From positions 1-28,731 of the IMG/VR virus record IMGVR_UViG_3300009164_003853: 28,731 nt of DNA. The stretch is one strand, 5' to 3'. Source of the DNA: a virus. How positions within the stretch are numbered: the first letter of the stretch is position 1; every line of letters begins with the position of its first letter. Shown piece by piece: positions 20,758 to 28,011 of this stretch. The notes beneath the pieces were generated by a model that saw only the letters and a list, made by a program, of their open reading frames with translations, had not been told where the DNA came from and ran no database searches. The translations under genes and the position numbers were made by a program.

Positions 20758-21747
20758 TTAATTTTCTGGTTTAATTCTCTGTGCGATCGGTTGCCAAACT
20801 CGGCGCAGGCCAATCATACCATTCTTTAGGCCTTGTTCTGTTTGCCATTCTGGTGTAGCAAACATGAAGTTTTCTTTAAACTTTTCTTGTACTTCGGGAT
20901 GCTTGCTGGCTGCATTAAATTGTTCTCTATACCATTTGGCAATTTCTGGATCAGTGCCGGGCGGCAGAACAATGTTCCAACAACCGTGTATGCTTAGACC
21001 CGGTACAAGATCTTTCATTAATGGTGCTTTCTCTAAACCAGCTAGAGGAAAATCGTTGGCAATACCAATTAGTTTTAATTTTCCACTTTGAACATGAGGA
21101 TAGCCTACAGTAACTGGGGTAACACCAAATTCAGCATGTCCGCCCATGACATCTAGCAGAGCTTGAGCTGGACCTTTGTACATAGGAGTTTCTACCATGT
21201 CGCCGCCTGCGACTTTGAGATTGGTAGTTAGGTATTCAACTGCTAGTTTGTGACCAGCGCCGCCAATGGCAATGTTGATCTGTCGGTCTTTTTTCTTGAT
21301 AGCATCTATGAGTTCTTTGGGAGTATTGATCTTGCTACTAGGATGTGCCCAAAATGCCAATGGGCTTCTTGCAATATGTGTTACATGCACCGCCTGCATC
21401 ATGTCGTATTTGGCCACCTGCGGATACCAAACTTCCGGGGTGACCCATGCACTTTGACAAGCAGGTACTGCTAGAGTCTGTCCATCATTGGCTGTTTTGT
21501 TAAACAAATGATTCATAGCAATGTTTCCATCTGCGCCAGGCATGTGCTGTGGTTGGAATTTTACTCCAGGATTGTTTTGCTCCACAACACTGGCCAACAA
21601 TCTAAAACTAATTTCGTTGCCTGCACCAGGGCCGTTAGGTAGTATAAAATTAACTGTGCCTCTGGGTTGCCATGCTTGTGCGGCAGTAGTAACTAGGGCT
21701 ATGGCCAATACCATTAGGCCTTTCGTGAACTCGCTTTTAGTCAGCAT
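20758..21747 (-). CDS. Bug/TctC-family periplasmic solute-binding protein, 329 aa
   Basis: A clear Sec signal peptide (residues 1-25, MLTKSEFTKGLMVLAIALVT then TAAQA before W26) indicates export. The mature part has the family layout: FILPNGPGAGNEISFRLLA near the start, PGADGNIAMNHLF, VTHIARSPLAFWAHP, LIDAIKKKDRQINIAIGGAG, MYKGPAQALLDVMGGHAEFG, GYPHVQSGKLKLIGIAND and DLVPGLSIHGCWNIVLPPGTDPEIAKWY. Bug/TctC proteins bind carboxylates for tripartite tricarboxylate transporters and are greatly expanded in proteobacteria. No TctA permease is in the window. Base composition looks richer in G+C than its neighbours, consistent with acquisition from a host. AAGGAG lies 8 bases before the ATG. A phage gene of this type may alter host uptake. 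Confidence 0.9.
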   Translation of the reverse strand: MLTKSEFTKGLMVLAIALVTTAAQAWQPRGTVNFILPNGPGAGNEISFRLLASVVEQNNPGVKFQPQHMPGADGNIAMNHLFNKTANDGQTLAVPACQSAWVTPEVWYPQVAKYDMMQAVHVTHIARSPLAFWAHPSSKINTPKELIDAIKKKDRQINIAIGGAGHKLAVEYLTTNLKVAGGDMVETPMYKGPAQALLDVMGGHAEFGVTPVTVGYPHVQSGKLKLIGIANDFPLAGLEKAPLMKDLVPGLSIHGCWNIVLPPGTDPEIAKWYREQFNAASKHPEVQEKFKENFMFATPEWQTEQGLKNGMIGLRRVWQPIAQRIKPEN

Positions 21748-21853
21748 TATTTGTCTCCTTGATAACTATATATGCTTGTAGAATAAAAAAATTTAAAGAA
21801 TTGAATATTTTTTACTATCTTACAGAATTATTTACCTAAAGAGGAAATTTTTA

Positions 21854-22591
21854 ATGAATACCAGAATTTTTAATATGATTGCAGAAAAATTAGAGTCAGC
21901 CTTTAATTTGCCCAAATATCAATCTGTTAGAGATTCCCTGTCTAAAGACATTGTGGTCACTGACTTACCATGGACTCCTGCCCGTTTTCTCAAATTTGAA
22001 GATAGTGTAAAAACTGAACTGCAATTTACCAGTATTGATTTTACCGGCAATCTAGAGGCAGTGGTAGATAGATTAGACAAACGATATCTCAACAGATTCT
22101 TTGGGGAAATTTGGAAACCAACTACAGAGATCTATCAATACAGTGGTTGGGGACTTGTTGAGGAAATCAACAAGGCAGATCCTAAAGCTGTCCTAGACTT
22201 TGGCTGCGGGTATAATCCATTCAAGGGTCGCATTAAGAATCTAGTGGGTATCGATCCCTACAACAACTGTGCTGATTACATGGTTGACATTCTGGAGTTT
22301 AAGGTTGAGTCCGAGAGCTTTGATCACATCATAGTCTTTGGCAGTTTGAACTTCAACAGCCGAGACGAAATTGATGTGCGTTTTGAACGACTAGTCAGCA
22401 TATTAATGCCTGGTGGTAAAATGTATTTTAGAGCCAATCCAGGTATATTATGGCCTGCCGGCCCGTATGTGGATATATTTCCTTGGACATTTGAAGTGGC
22501 CTACGAACTAGGGCATAGACATAATTTAGAACTGCAAACTTTCAAGAAAGACAACAACGATCGCTTGTATTTTGAGTATAAGAAAAATTAA
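21854..22591 (+). CDS. Class I SAM-dependent methyltransferase, 245 aa
   Basis: The 110-residue N-terminal extension contains IWKPTTEIYQYSGWGLVEEI. The SAM-binding domain follows: motif I AVLDFGCGYNPFKGRI (112-127), GIDPYNNCADYMVDILEF (motif II and III), HIIVFGSLNFNSRDE (motif IV region) and LMPGGKMYFRANPG. It matches the 229-aa methyltransferase at 18987 in the motif I-II wording, so the two are paralogues with different N-termini. It is alone on the plus strand. AGAGGAAA lies 9 bases before the ATG. Its stop overlaps the convergent oxygenase-like gene by four bases, with no terminator between. The substrate is unknown. Confidence 0.85.
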   Translation: MNTRIFNMIAEKLESAFNLPKYQSVRDSLSKDIVVTDLPWTPARFLKFEDSVKTELQFTSIDFTGNLEAVVDRLDKRYLNRFFGEIWKPTTEIYQYSGWGLVEEINKADPKAVLDFGCGYNPFKGRIKNLVGIDPYNNCADYMVDILEFKVESESFDHIIVFGSLNFNSRDEIDVRFERLVSILMPGGKMYFRANPGILWPAGPYVDIFPWTFEVAYELGHRHNLELQTFKKDNNDRLYFEYKKN

Positions 22592-23064
22592 TAAATTAAA
22601 TTGTTAATTTCTTGAAGCACTGTTTTGTAATCTGCCTTGAATGGTATTTTTAACAAATATCTAAAATCCGAAACATTGTTCTCAACGCTGTGAGATGTTT
22701 GTAAATTTGCTAGAATGGGGGCAATGTAAGGAACCACAATCTTGTTGCCGTTTTGCCAAAATTCAATATTACTGTTGTCTGATATACCAAACAGTATGGC
22801 CGATTTGAATTCCCAGTCAGTATGCGGATGTAACCTACTAAATGGATCGTATCTTAAGAATTCCACAAGCCCGTGTTCTATTTTTAATTGATCTAATATT
22901 AAATTTAAATTAATGTTGGTATCTTTGAGATAAACATGTTTGTAGTTTTTAACAATCTTTCCTCTAGGATTAACCCAGTAATGCCACAGCTCTTCGGGAA
23001 TTAAAGATATTTGATTTTTTAAATTTTCTAAATCTATTTTTAGATTATTTAGATATTGATACAT
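22588..23064 (-). CDS. Small 2-oxoglutarate oxygenase-like protein, 158 aa
   Basis: A compact double-stranded beta-helix pattern is visible. FLRYDPFSRLHPHTDW provides HxD as H81-T-D83. AILFGISDNSNIEFW and a VVPYIAPILANLQTSHSVEN strand follow, with the distal His H125 and R135 (FRYLLKIPF) ten residues later, the usual place for the 2-oxoglutarate-binding Arg. The N-terminal 60 residues are helical. It is shorter than typical members but retains all triad positions. Its start overlaps the sulfotransferase-like gene upstream by 20 bases. It ends the 24255-to-22588 minus-strand trio, an oxygenase / P-loop transferase / oxygenase set that mirrors the 20.4-16.7 kb set. Confidence 0.65.
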   Translation of the reverse strand: MYQYLNNLKIDLENLKNQISLIPEELWHYWVNPRGKIVKNYKHVYLKDTNINLNLILDQLKIEHGLVEFLRYDPFSRLHPHTDWEFKSAILFGISDNSNIEFWQNGNKIVVPYIAPILANLQTSHSVENNVSDFRYLLKIPFKADYKTVLQEINNLIY

Positions 23065-23758
23065 TGTCTAGTTTTCTAACATTCCATATGGCAATACTTA
23101 CATCATCAGTTCCTTCGGTGTGCTGAATATGTCGGTCTACCCAATCTCGTTGAACAGAATCGGCAATTTCATCTACAGTCCAGTTGAATGTGTCTTTTAA
23201 GAAATCGCGAGTAAATTTTTGAGGAACGATGTTTTTCTTCTTGCAAAAATCCAACATCAATGTATTATGTTCTGCAATCATTGACTTCATGGTATCGTCA
23301 TCTTTGTAATAAGGGCGATAGTTAGGATATGATATATTCCAGCCGCCGGCTCCAAACCAACCCTGTTCGCATTTATGGTTGGGTCTGAATACCATAATGA
23401 TAGGATTGTCTGGAAATGTCTCTGAGATAAAATCTAAATGGTGACTTAAAAAATGGCTTTTTACCAACAGATTTCCGTAGGATGCGTCTGCCCATTCTTT
23501 GGTAATTTCTCGAACTATTGAATTTGAATCTAGTACGGACAATCGATCCCAGTGTTCTCCAACTCCGTGTCCTGGTCCAAAATAAACTCCAGTGTGAGTA
23601 ATACTTCTTGCTAGGGGTGTAGGGCCGGTGTGTGTGTATTCTCGCTCAGGTGTCCTGTCGGAAATATTAAAATTCAATTGCTGGATTGCTTGTAAAATAT
23701 TAGCGGTACCTGACCACTTGCTGCCGGGAGCACCGGTAAACCAAATTAGATTATTCAT
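23045..23758 (-). CDS. P-loop sulfotransferase-like protein, 237 aa (paralogue 3)
   Basis: It is homologous to the tandem pair at 16715-18071. It has FTGAPGSKWSG at 7-17 (P-loop), THTGVYFGPGHGVGEHWDRL, VKSHFLSHHLDFI, the strand IIMVFRPNHKCEQGWFGAGG and GGWNISYPNYRPYYKDD. The R of 'VFRPN' sits where canonical sulfotransferases have the RdP arginine. It starts in an ATGA overlap with the Asp/Asn hydroxylase-like gene and overlaps the small oxygenase-like gene by 20 bases. All three are probably made together. Sulfo transfer is a working assignment; phosphoryl transfer is the alternative. Confidence 0.6.
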   Translation of the reverse strand: MNNLIWFTGAPGSKWSGTANILQAIQQLNFNISDRTPEREYTHTGPTPLARSITHTGVYFGPGHGVGEHWDRLSVLDSNSIVREITKEWADASYGNLLVKSHFLSHHLDFISETFPDNPIIMVFRPNHKCEQGWFGAGGWNISYPNYRPYYKDDDTMKSMIAEHNTLMLDFCKKKNIVPQKFTRDFLKDTFNWTVDEIADSVQRDWVDRHIQHTEGTDDVSIAIWNVRKLDNVSISK

Positions 23759-24255
23759 TCTGAAACTTCTATAACGATGTGAAAGCGATCTCTATTGGAG
23801 CAGTTCATGGCAGTATGAAACTTGGTAGTGTCAGTCCACCAATAGACACCTTGATAAAGATGCATTGATTCATTATTGATTACCATAAAATTATCACTTT
23901 GAGTAATCAACGGAACATGTATTCTTGGAGTGAAATCTCTGTGCCAATCGTAGCATACTCTTGAGCGCACACGCATCACTCTTATTCTGCCTATGATCCT
24001 AGGAGATAGCTCATCTAAAAATGATCTCAACCACGCACTGTTGTACGAGTCATCTCTCCAGTGATTCCATTCTTGCAGTTTTACTTCACCTCGAGTCCTA
24101 CCTTCGCCAAAATCTAAATTTCCATTAGAGTCTATACGGCCACTGAGACCAAACTGATCTACACCAGTTTCGTTCATGTGTTGAATTATAGGCTGGAACT
24201 GTAGCAATGCCTGTTGGAGATTTATTTTACCCAGTATTTTAAAATAATCACTCAT
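23755..24255 (-). CDS. Aspartyl/asparaginyl beta-hydroxylase-like oxygenase, 166 aa
   Basis: This is the closest of the four oxygenases to the Asp/Asn beta-hydroxylase family. YDWHRDFTPRIHVPLIT contains H105-R-D107, and the RIHVPL strand is family-typical. KFHTAMNCSNRDRFHIVIEV supplies distal H147 and R157 for 2-oxoglutarate. The N-terminus is a helix-turn region without a signal peptide or membrane anchor, so it is a cytoplasmic enzyme. No obvious Shine-Dalgarno precedes the ATG at 24255. The gene is the first after the terminator at 24290-24314, but no promoter is evident. Such small soluble forms occur in bacteria and phages. Substrates are usually peptide side chains or free amino acids. 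Confidence 0.8.
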   Translation of the reverse strand: MSDYFKILGKINLQQALLQFQPIIQHMNETGVDQFGLSGRIDSNGNLDFGEGRTRGEVKLQEWNHWRDDSYNSAWLRSFLDELSPRIIGRIRVMRVRSRVCYDWHRDFTPRIHVPLITQSDNFMVINNESMHLYQGVYWWTDTTKFHTAMNCSNRDRFHIVIEVSE

Positions 24256-24289
24256 TAATTAATTAAACAGTTAGTGCTGCCATAAGTTA

Positions 24290-24314
24290 AAAACCTCGTA
24301 GTCTACGAGGTTTT
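24290..24314 (-). terminator. Rho-independent terminator after the fibre-like gene
   Basis: A perfect 11-bp inverted repeat (AAAACCTCGTA / TACGAGGTTTT) with a 3-base loop lies 24 bases beyond the stop of the 755-aa gene. On the minus strand it runs into TTTTTAA, the U-tract. It separates fibre transcription from the oxygenase genes downstream. Confidence 0.85.
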
Positions 24315-24337
24315 AAAAACTGCTGCTCTGCTTTTAT

Positions 24338-26605
24338 TTATGAAACAGCATAACCAGGAACTACATAAGTGACTCCAGCAAGTTTGATTTGAAAGTAAAT
24401 GCTTGGAGTTGCTGGCAGTGGGCTAGCTATACCAGCTGCACCAACTGTAGTCTGTGTAGCAGTAACAAGGTCTATAAGTCCAGTACCGTTGGGGTTAATT
24501 TCAAGGTCTGCATTGGTAGCTGTAGTAGAGATTATGTTGTCTGCTATTCTAATCATTCCTGTATTAAATCCATCACCAGCCGTTACTGCTCCTGCTGTTA
24601 AAGCAAGATCACCTGTTGCCATTGTAATGTTTCTGTTTGAGGAAATAACCATCGCTGTGGCAAAAGTGCCGTCGCTGTCAGCTGTTAAAAATCTAATAAG
24701 ACCTGAGGCTCGTCCAGCGACCGTACCGCTAGCAGCCTCAACTCGAATTTGTGCAACTGAGTCTGTGCTGGTACCATTAAAAGCGGTAAATTCAATCCTT
24801 CCGATATGATCATTTGATTGTACTCGTAGAGGAGAAGCTGCGGTGCCTCTTGATCTGAACCACCTCCAGTTAACTGTTGAATTCGCAACGTTGGTATAAT
24901 TATCACTTCTAATTGGAATGTTGGATTCAGAAGTGCTGACTGTTCTTATTACACCTTCGGTTAATGAAATTGATGTAGATGTAACATTGCCTGTTAAGTC
25001 TCCCGTTACATTGCCAGTTAGATCTCCAAAGAATTGTCCTTCTACGGCGTCAACTAATTTTGATGAATCATCAGCAAACACAGAACCTCTCAATTCTCCT
25101 ACCACTGACCCGATTAGATTGCCAGTTACGTTACCTGTTACATTGCCAGTTAGATTACCAGTTACTGTACCAATTGTGGCATTACCAACAGTTAATCGAT
25201 TAGTTCCAGGATTGAACTTAAGGTTACTGTTAAGATTGAGTAACTTGTCGCCGCTGAGTGCATCAAAGAAAGAAATATAATGATCTGCACTAGTACCAGT
25301 GGTATTAACTGTGATAGTGCTGGCATTAGAACCAGCAGAAGTAGTAATAATACTTCCGCCTACTGTGGCTCCTGCTGGAAGGTTTAGTGTAGAACCGCTG
25401 ACACTGATGGCCACATTGCCAATCCAAAGAGCATTGGTTCCTTCTGCAAGATACAGCTTACTGTATTTCTTAGTAAACGTACCAATTGAAGCTTCTTCAC
25501 TAACGCTGGGAAGTATGTTCCTAGTTGTTAATTCGTTGTCTATTGTGACATCTGAATTAAATGTTATCGACGGAGTTACAACAATACCCGAACTATCGGC
25601 ACTGTCAATTAAATTTGTAAAAATGTTAGCTGTGACATTGGATGCATTAATAGTGGTTGCATTCAGTGTACTTAAACCCAGCGTGTTAGTACTTGGCTGA
25701 TAGGTTAAACTGGTGTCTGTTCGAATAGACTGGTTACCAAAAGCTGCTGAACTAAAATTAATATAATGTATTGATGAAGAACTATTGGTGTCAACTAATG
25801 AAACAGTTGACGCTACAGTGGCAGTAGCGGCCAATGTTGCAGTGTCTGCGTTACCAATTAAAGATCCTCGTAGAACTCCGCTTTGGCCGTCTACTAACAT
25901 TGTGCTGTCGTTGGCAAATACTGAACCTAGTAGATCCCCACTGAATGTACCATTGCTGGTATTGACCATTACTGTAGAATCTTGGGCTATGACATTACCA
26001 GAAATCGTAATATTATAAGTGTCACCTTCGTTTATACCCAGCGGTTGGCCACCGATAGTTGATCCAGTTGGAAAGTTAATAGCTGTTCCAGTGGAAGTAA
26101 GTACTGCATTACCTAGATAAATCGATGAACCGCTTAGATATAAATCTCTAAATCTGTTGGTGCTACTGCCAATATCGTAGGCTATGTTTGTGTCCGGAAG
26201 TATGTTTCCCTGTGCTACAAAGTTACCGTAGACAGTGTGTGTATCTGCTTCAATGATAATTCCAGAGTCTTCTGCCCAAACACTGCCCTTGAAGCCTTGA
26301 TCAGCTGAAATTAGACCTTGATAATTTGACAAATTCTGTGCTACTGTGGCCTGCAATCTACCGCCGATATATTGAAATGCAATACCACTGTGCTGACTGT
26401 TATCTGTAAAGGACAGTCCTAAAAATAATTCTGCTGTGGCATTCTTGGAATCTGCCACACTGAACGATGTTACCGGTACACCACCTGCTGTTGAACCGTT
26501 ACCTACAAAAACCGCGCCGGTCGTTGTATCGTAGACTAATTCGCCTACTAGCGGAATATTGTTCAGCCTATCAGCTGTGGGTCCTCTTCTAATCTGTAAA
26601 GGCAT
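24338..26605 (-). CDS. Tail-fibre/virion structural protein with repeated modules, 755 aa
   Basis: The N-terminal MPLQIRRGPTADRLNNIPLV and GELVYDTTTGAVFVGNG form the module that opens many marine T4-like structural proteins. The rest is Gly/Ser/Thr/Asn-rich beta sequence with internal repeats. A module 'ILPdtniayDIGSstnrFrdLYL...ygnavl...t..LP.GstiGG' occurs near residues 134-190 and again near 364-420. 'GSV[FW]A[DEN]DS...vd...g...G.l.GN' occurs three times. 'LTGNVTGN'-type repeats fill about 480-540. The C-terminus (ATPSIYFQIKLAGVTYVVPGYAVS) may be a tip or trimer end. No chaperone or peptidase domain is seen. AGGAG lies 6 bases before the ATG, behind a CATAAATA late promoter. A host-contact role is likely but inferred. 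Confidence 0.85.
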   Translation of the reverse strand: MPLQIRRGPTADRLNNIPLVGELVYDTTTGAVFVGNGSTAGGVPVTSFSVADSKNATAELFLGLSFTDNSQHSGIAFQYIGGRLQATVAQNLSNYQGLISADQGFKGSVWAEDSGIIIEADTHTVYGNFVAQGNILPDTNIAYDIGSSTNRFRDLYLSGSSIYLGNAVLTSTGTAINFPTGSTIGGQPLGINEGDTYNITISGNVIAQDSTVMVNTSNGTFSGDLLGSVFANDSTMLVDGQSGVLRGSLIGNADTATLAATATVASTVSLVDTNSSSSIHYINFSSAAFGNQSIRTDTSLTYQPSTNTLGLSTLNATTINASNVTANIFTNLIDSADSSGIVVTPSITFNSDVTIDNELTTRNILPSVSEEASIGTFTKKYSKLYLAEGTNALWIGNVAISVSGSTLNLPAGATVGGSIITTSAGSNASTITVNTTGTSADHYISFFDALSGDKLLNLNSNLKFNPGTNRLTVGNATIGTVTGNLTGNVTGNVTGNLIGSVVGELRGSVFADDSSKLVDAVEGQFFGDLTGNVTGDLTGNVTSTSISLTEGVIRTVSTSESNIPIRSDNYTNVANSTVNWRWFRSRGTAASPLRVQSNDHIGRIEFTAFNGTSTDSVAQIRVEAASGTVAGRASGLIRFLTADSDGTFATAMVISSNRNITMATGDLALTAGAVTAGDGFNTGMIRIADNIISTTATNADLEINPNGTGLIDLVTATQTTVGAAGIASPLPATPSIYFQIKLAGVTYVVPGYAVS

Positions 26606-26640
26606 GCTTAACTCCTGGAATAATCGTATCCTATGTTATA

Positions 26641-26648
26641 TATTTATG
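26641..26648 (-). promoter_or_regulatory. T4-late-type promoter for the fibre-like gene
   Basis: CATAAATA on the minus strand matches the late consensus TATAAATA at 7 of 8 positions and continues into TATAAC. It lies 36-43 bases upstream of the ATG at 26605 and just after a rho-independent terminator. No -35 hexamer is present. Its position before a structural gene fits late expression. Confidence 0.7.
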
Positions 26649-26687
26649 CGATCGAATAGTTTCCGGGAATGTAAATTTCAGTCAAAA

Positions 26688-26711
26688 AAATAGGGCCCGG
26701 AGGCCCTATTT
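26688..26711 (-). terminator. Rho-independent terminator after the metallophosphoesterase gene
   Basis: A perfect 10-bp inverted repeat (AAATAGGGCC / GGCCCTATTT) with a 4-base loop lies about 15 bases after the stop at 26726. On the minus strand it is followed by a run of T. It isolates the early genes above from the late-type fibre promoter below. Confidence 0.9.
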
Positions 26712-26725
26712 AAGTACTATTGTTA

Positions 26726-27331
26726 TCACATAGTGGGTCCGTTTCCACTCTTAAATCCAACACTGCCGCCTTCTGCTTCAATACGTGCGATAACATCTTC
26801 AAATAAGATAGGTGCAAAGTCCGGAGTTTGTTCTACACAAACACAGTGATATCGAACATCGGGTTCATCGCTGTACAAGATTTCTCCTGTTCTAGCATCG
26901 ACCCCACGAGCCTTGCGCACACGATTTGCGTGAGTGTGTCCGTGAATGTTAACTCCAAAACGCCCTAAGCTGTCGCTGTGTACAGGAATGTGGCTTAAGA
27001 TCATTCCGTTCATAACATGATATGCACGTAACTCACGAAAGTAAGCTCTGTAATCATCGTCACGGAAAATGTCGTGGTTACCGCGGATCAACACCTTGTC
27101 TCCGTTCAACCGGGACAATACTTTTAAAGCCTTACGGTTAATAACAACATCACCTAAATGGTAAACTTTGTCCGTGGGCTTGACTCTTTCGTTCCACGCT
27201 TTAACCATGGCTTCGTCCATTTCGTCCGGATCTGTCCAAGGTCTTAACTTTGTGACTCCGTCATTGCGAGTAAACTTACATACGCCGGTGTGTCCAAAGT
27301 GAGTGTCGCTGACTAAAAATACACTAGGCAT
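26726..27331 (-). CDS. Calcineurin-like metallophosphoesterase, 201 aa
   Basis: All dinuclear-metal motifs are in order. SDTHFGH (D9, H11) provides the first metal ligands, HLGDVV the bridging Asp, and GNHD the Asn and His. LSHIPVH and NIHGHTH provide the last His pair. The 201-aa length fits small phosphodiesterases/phosphatases, which act on nucleotides, nucleic acid ends or cyclic dinucleotides; the substrate is not readable. AGGAGAACAGT supplies a good ribosome site. It is the last gene before the terminator at 26688-26711 and probably shares the sigma70 promoter at 27774-27802 with the metallopeptidase-like gene. Confidence 0.9.
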   Translation of the reverse strand: MPSVFLVSDTHFGHTGVCKFTRNDGVTKLRPWTDPDEMDEAMVKAWNERVKPTDKVYHLGDVVINRKALKVLSRLNGDKVLIRGNHDIFRDDDYRAYFRELRAYHVMNGMILSHIPVHSDSLGRFGVNIHGHTHANRVRKARGVDARTGEILYSDEPDVRYHCVCVEQTPDFAPILFEDVIARIEAEGGSVGFKSGNGPTM

Positions 27332-27344
27332 ACTGTTCTCCTTT

Positions 27345-27749
27345 TTATTCTATTGCTCTTCGAAAAATTATTTCTTGCTTTGAAAATGCATCTACTTCCC
27401 AAGGCATGTTCAAATACTTTGTTCGTTTACTGTACTGTTTTCCGCACCAAACGGCACTTCCGTTTTTTGCAGTTTTTAATTTGCCCTTGGCCATCTGTGC
27501 TACATGAACCATTTCGTGTGCCAGTGTTAGCCCAAGCTCTTTTAACTTCATAGGGCTAATCACTACCACATAGCTGTCTAGGATATCAACAGGAACTGTC
27601 ATACCCATACCGTCACATTCACCGCGAGCAACACGGATCACCACCGCCTTGCGACTGCGTGTTAATCCTAGTTGTTTGATTATTGAAGGCATAAGGCACT
27701 CAATAAATTTGCGGGTTTTTTCGCTACGGGCTTCGACAAGATATTCCAT
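27345..27749 (-). CDS. Zinc metallopeptidase-like protein (SprT-type HExxH), 134 aa
   Basis: The HExxH zinc motif is H78-E79-M-V-H82 (LTLAHEMVHVAQ), followed by a KGKLK basic part and an aromatic-rich C-terminus (NMPWEVDAFSKQEIIF). The motif wording and length resemble SprT-like or minimal zincin domains often seen in marine phages. A third zinc ligand is probably the Glu in the WEVDAF region. The N-terminal half has a helix (EKTRKFIECLMPSIIKQL) and a strand (KAVVIRVARG). AAAGGAAA precedes the ATG. The sigma70 promoter lies 25-53 bases upstream, indicating early expression. The target protein is unknown. Confidence 0.75.
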   Translation of the reverse strand: MEYLVEARSEKTRKFIECLMPSIIKQLGLTRSRKAVVIRVARGECDGMGMTVPVDILDSYVVVISPMKLKELGLTLAHEMVHVAQMAKGKLKTAKNGSAVWCGKQYSKRTKYLNMPWEVDAFSKQEIIFRRAIE

Positions 27750-27773
27750 GAGTTTCCTTTAAGCATTTAATAT

Positions 27774-27802
27774 ATTATAACATCAAATGCTCAAAAAGTC
27801 AA
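27774..27802 (-). promoter_or_regulatory. Sigma70 promoter (TTGACT-N17-TATAAT)
   Basis: On the minus strand TTGACT (27802-27797) and TATAAT (27779-27774) are separated by 17 bases, with only one mismatch to consensus. It lies 25 bases upstream of the ATG at 27749 and next to the end of the preceding gene. Inference: a host-polymerase early promoter for the metallopeptidase-like and metallophosphoesterase genes. Confidence 0.85.
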
Positions 27803-27804
27803 CC

Positions 27805-28011
27805 TCAGCACTCTAGATCAATGTGTCGACCCTTGTCCAAATCCAATCGAAGATTTCGAGACACTCGCTCTGCAATAACTTGATCGAGCCTGCGTTCTTC
27901 AATTTTTTTGGCATAATCTTGCTCTCGTTGTTTTTCCAAACGAGTCTGATCTAGTCGATACTGTTCTAGATTATGTTTGATAACACTCTGTTCAGCTCTT
28001 GAAATGCTCAT
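27805..28011 (-). CDS. Charged helical small protein, 68 aa
   Basis: Almost the whole chain is Arg/Glu/Lys/Gln-rich, with a heptad-like leucine pattern (LEQYRLDQTRLEKQREQDYA, then KIEERRLDQVIAERVSRNLR), so it is probably one long helix or coiled coil. No motif is recognised. Its ATG overlaps the phosphatase stop as ATGA. This coupling, and the absence of any other frame, support its being real. The function is unknown; a partner or regulator of the phosphatase is one guess from context. Confidence 0.6.
   Translation of the reverse strand: MSISRAEQSVIKHNLEQYRLDQTRLEKQREQDYAKKIEERRLDQVIAERVSRNLRLDLDKGRHIDLEC

Noticed and set aside
4108-24255. Anti-phage defence island
   Set aside because: No nuclease, toxin, reverse transcriptase, TIR or STAND-type gene is visible. 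The genes are metabolic and modification enzymes.
24399-26018. Long plus-strand frames opposite the fibre-like gene
   Set aside because: They are shadows of a low-complexity coding strand; no ribosome sites, and Val/Pro/Thr-rich composition mirrors the GNVTGN codons.
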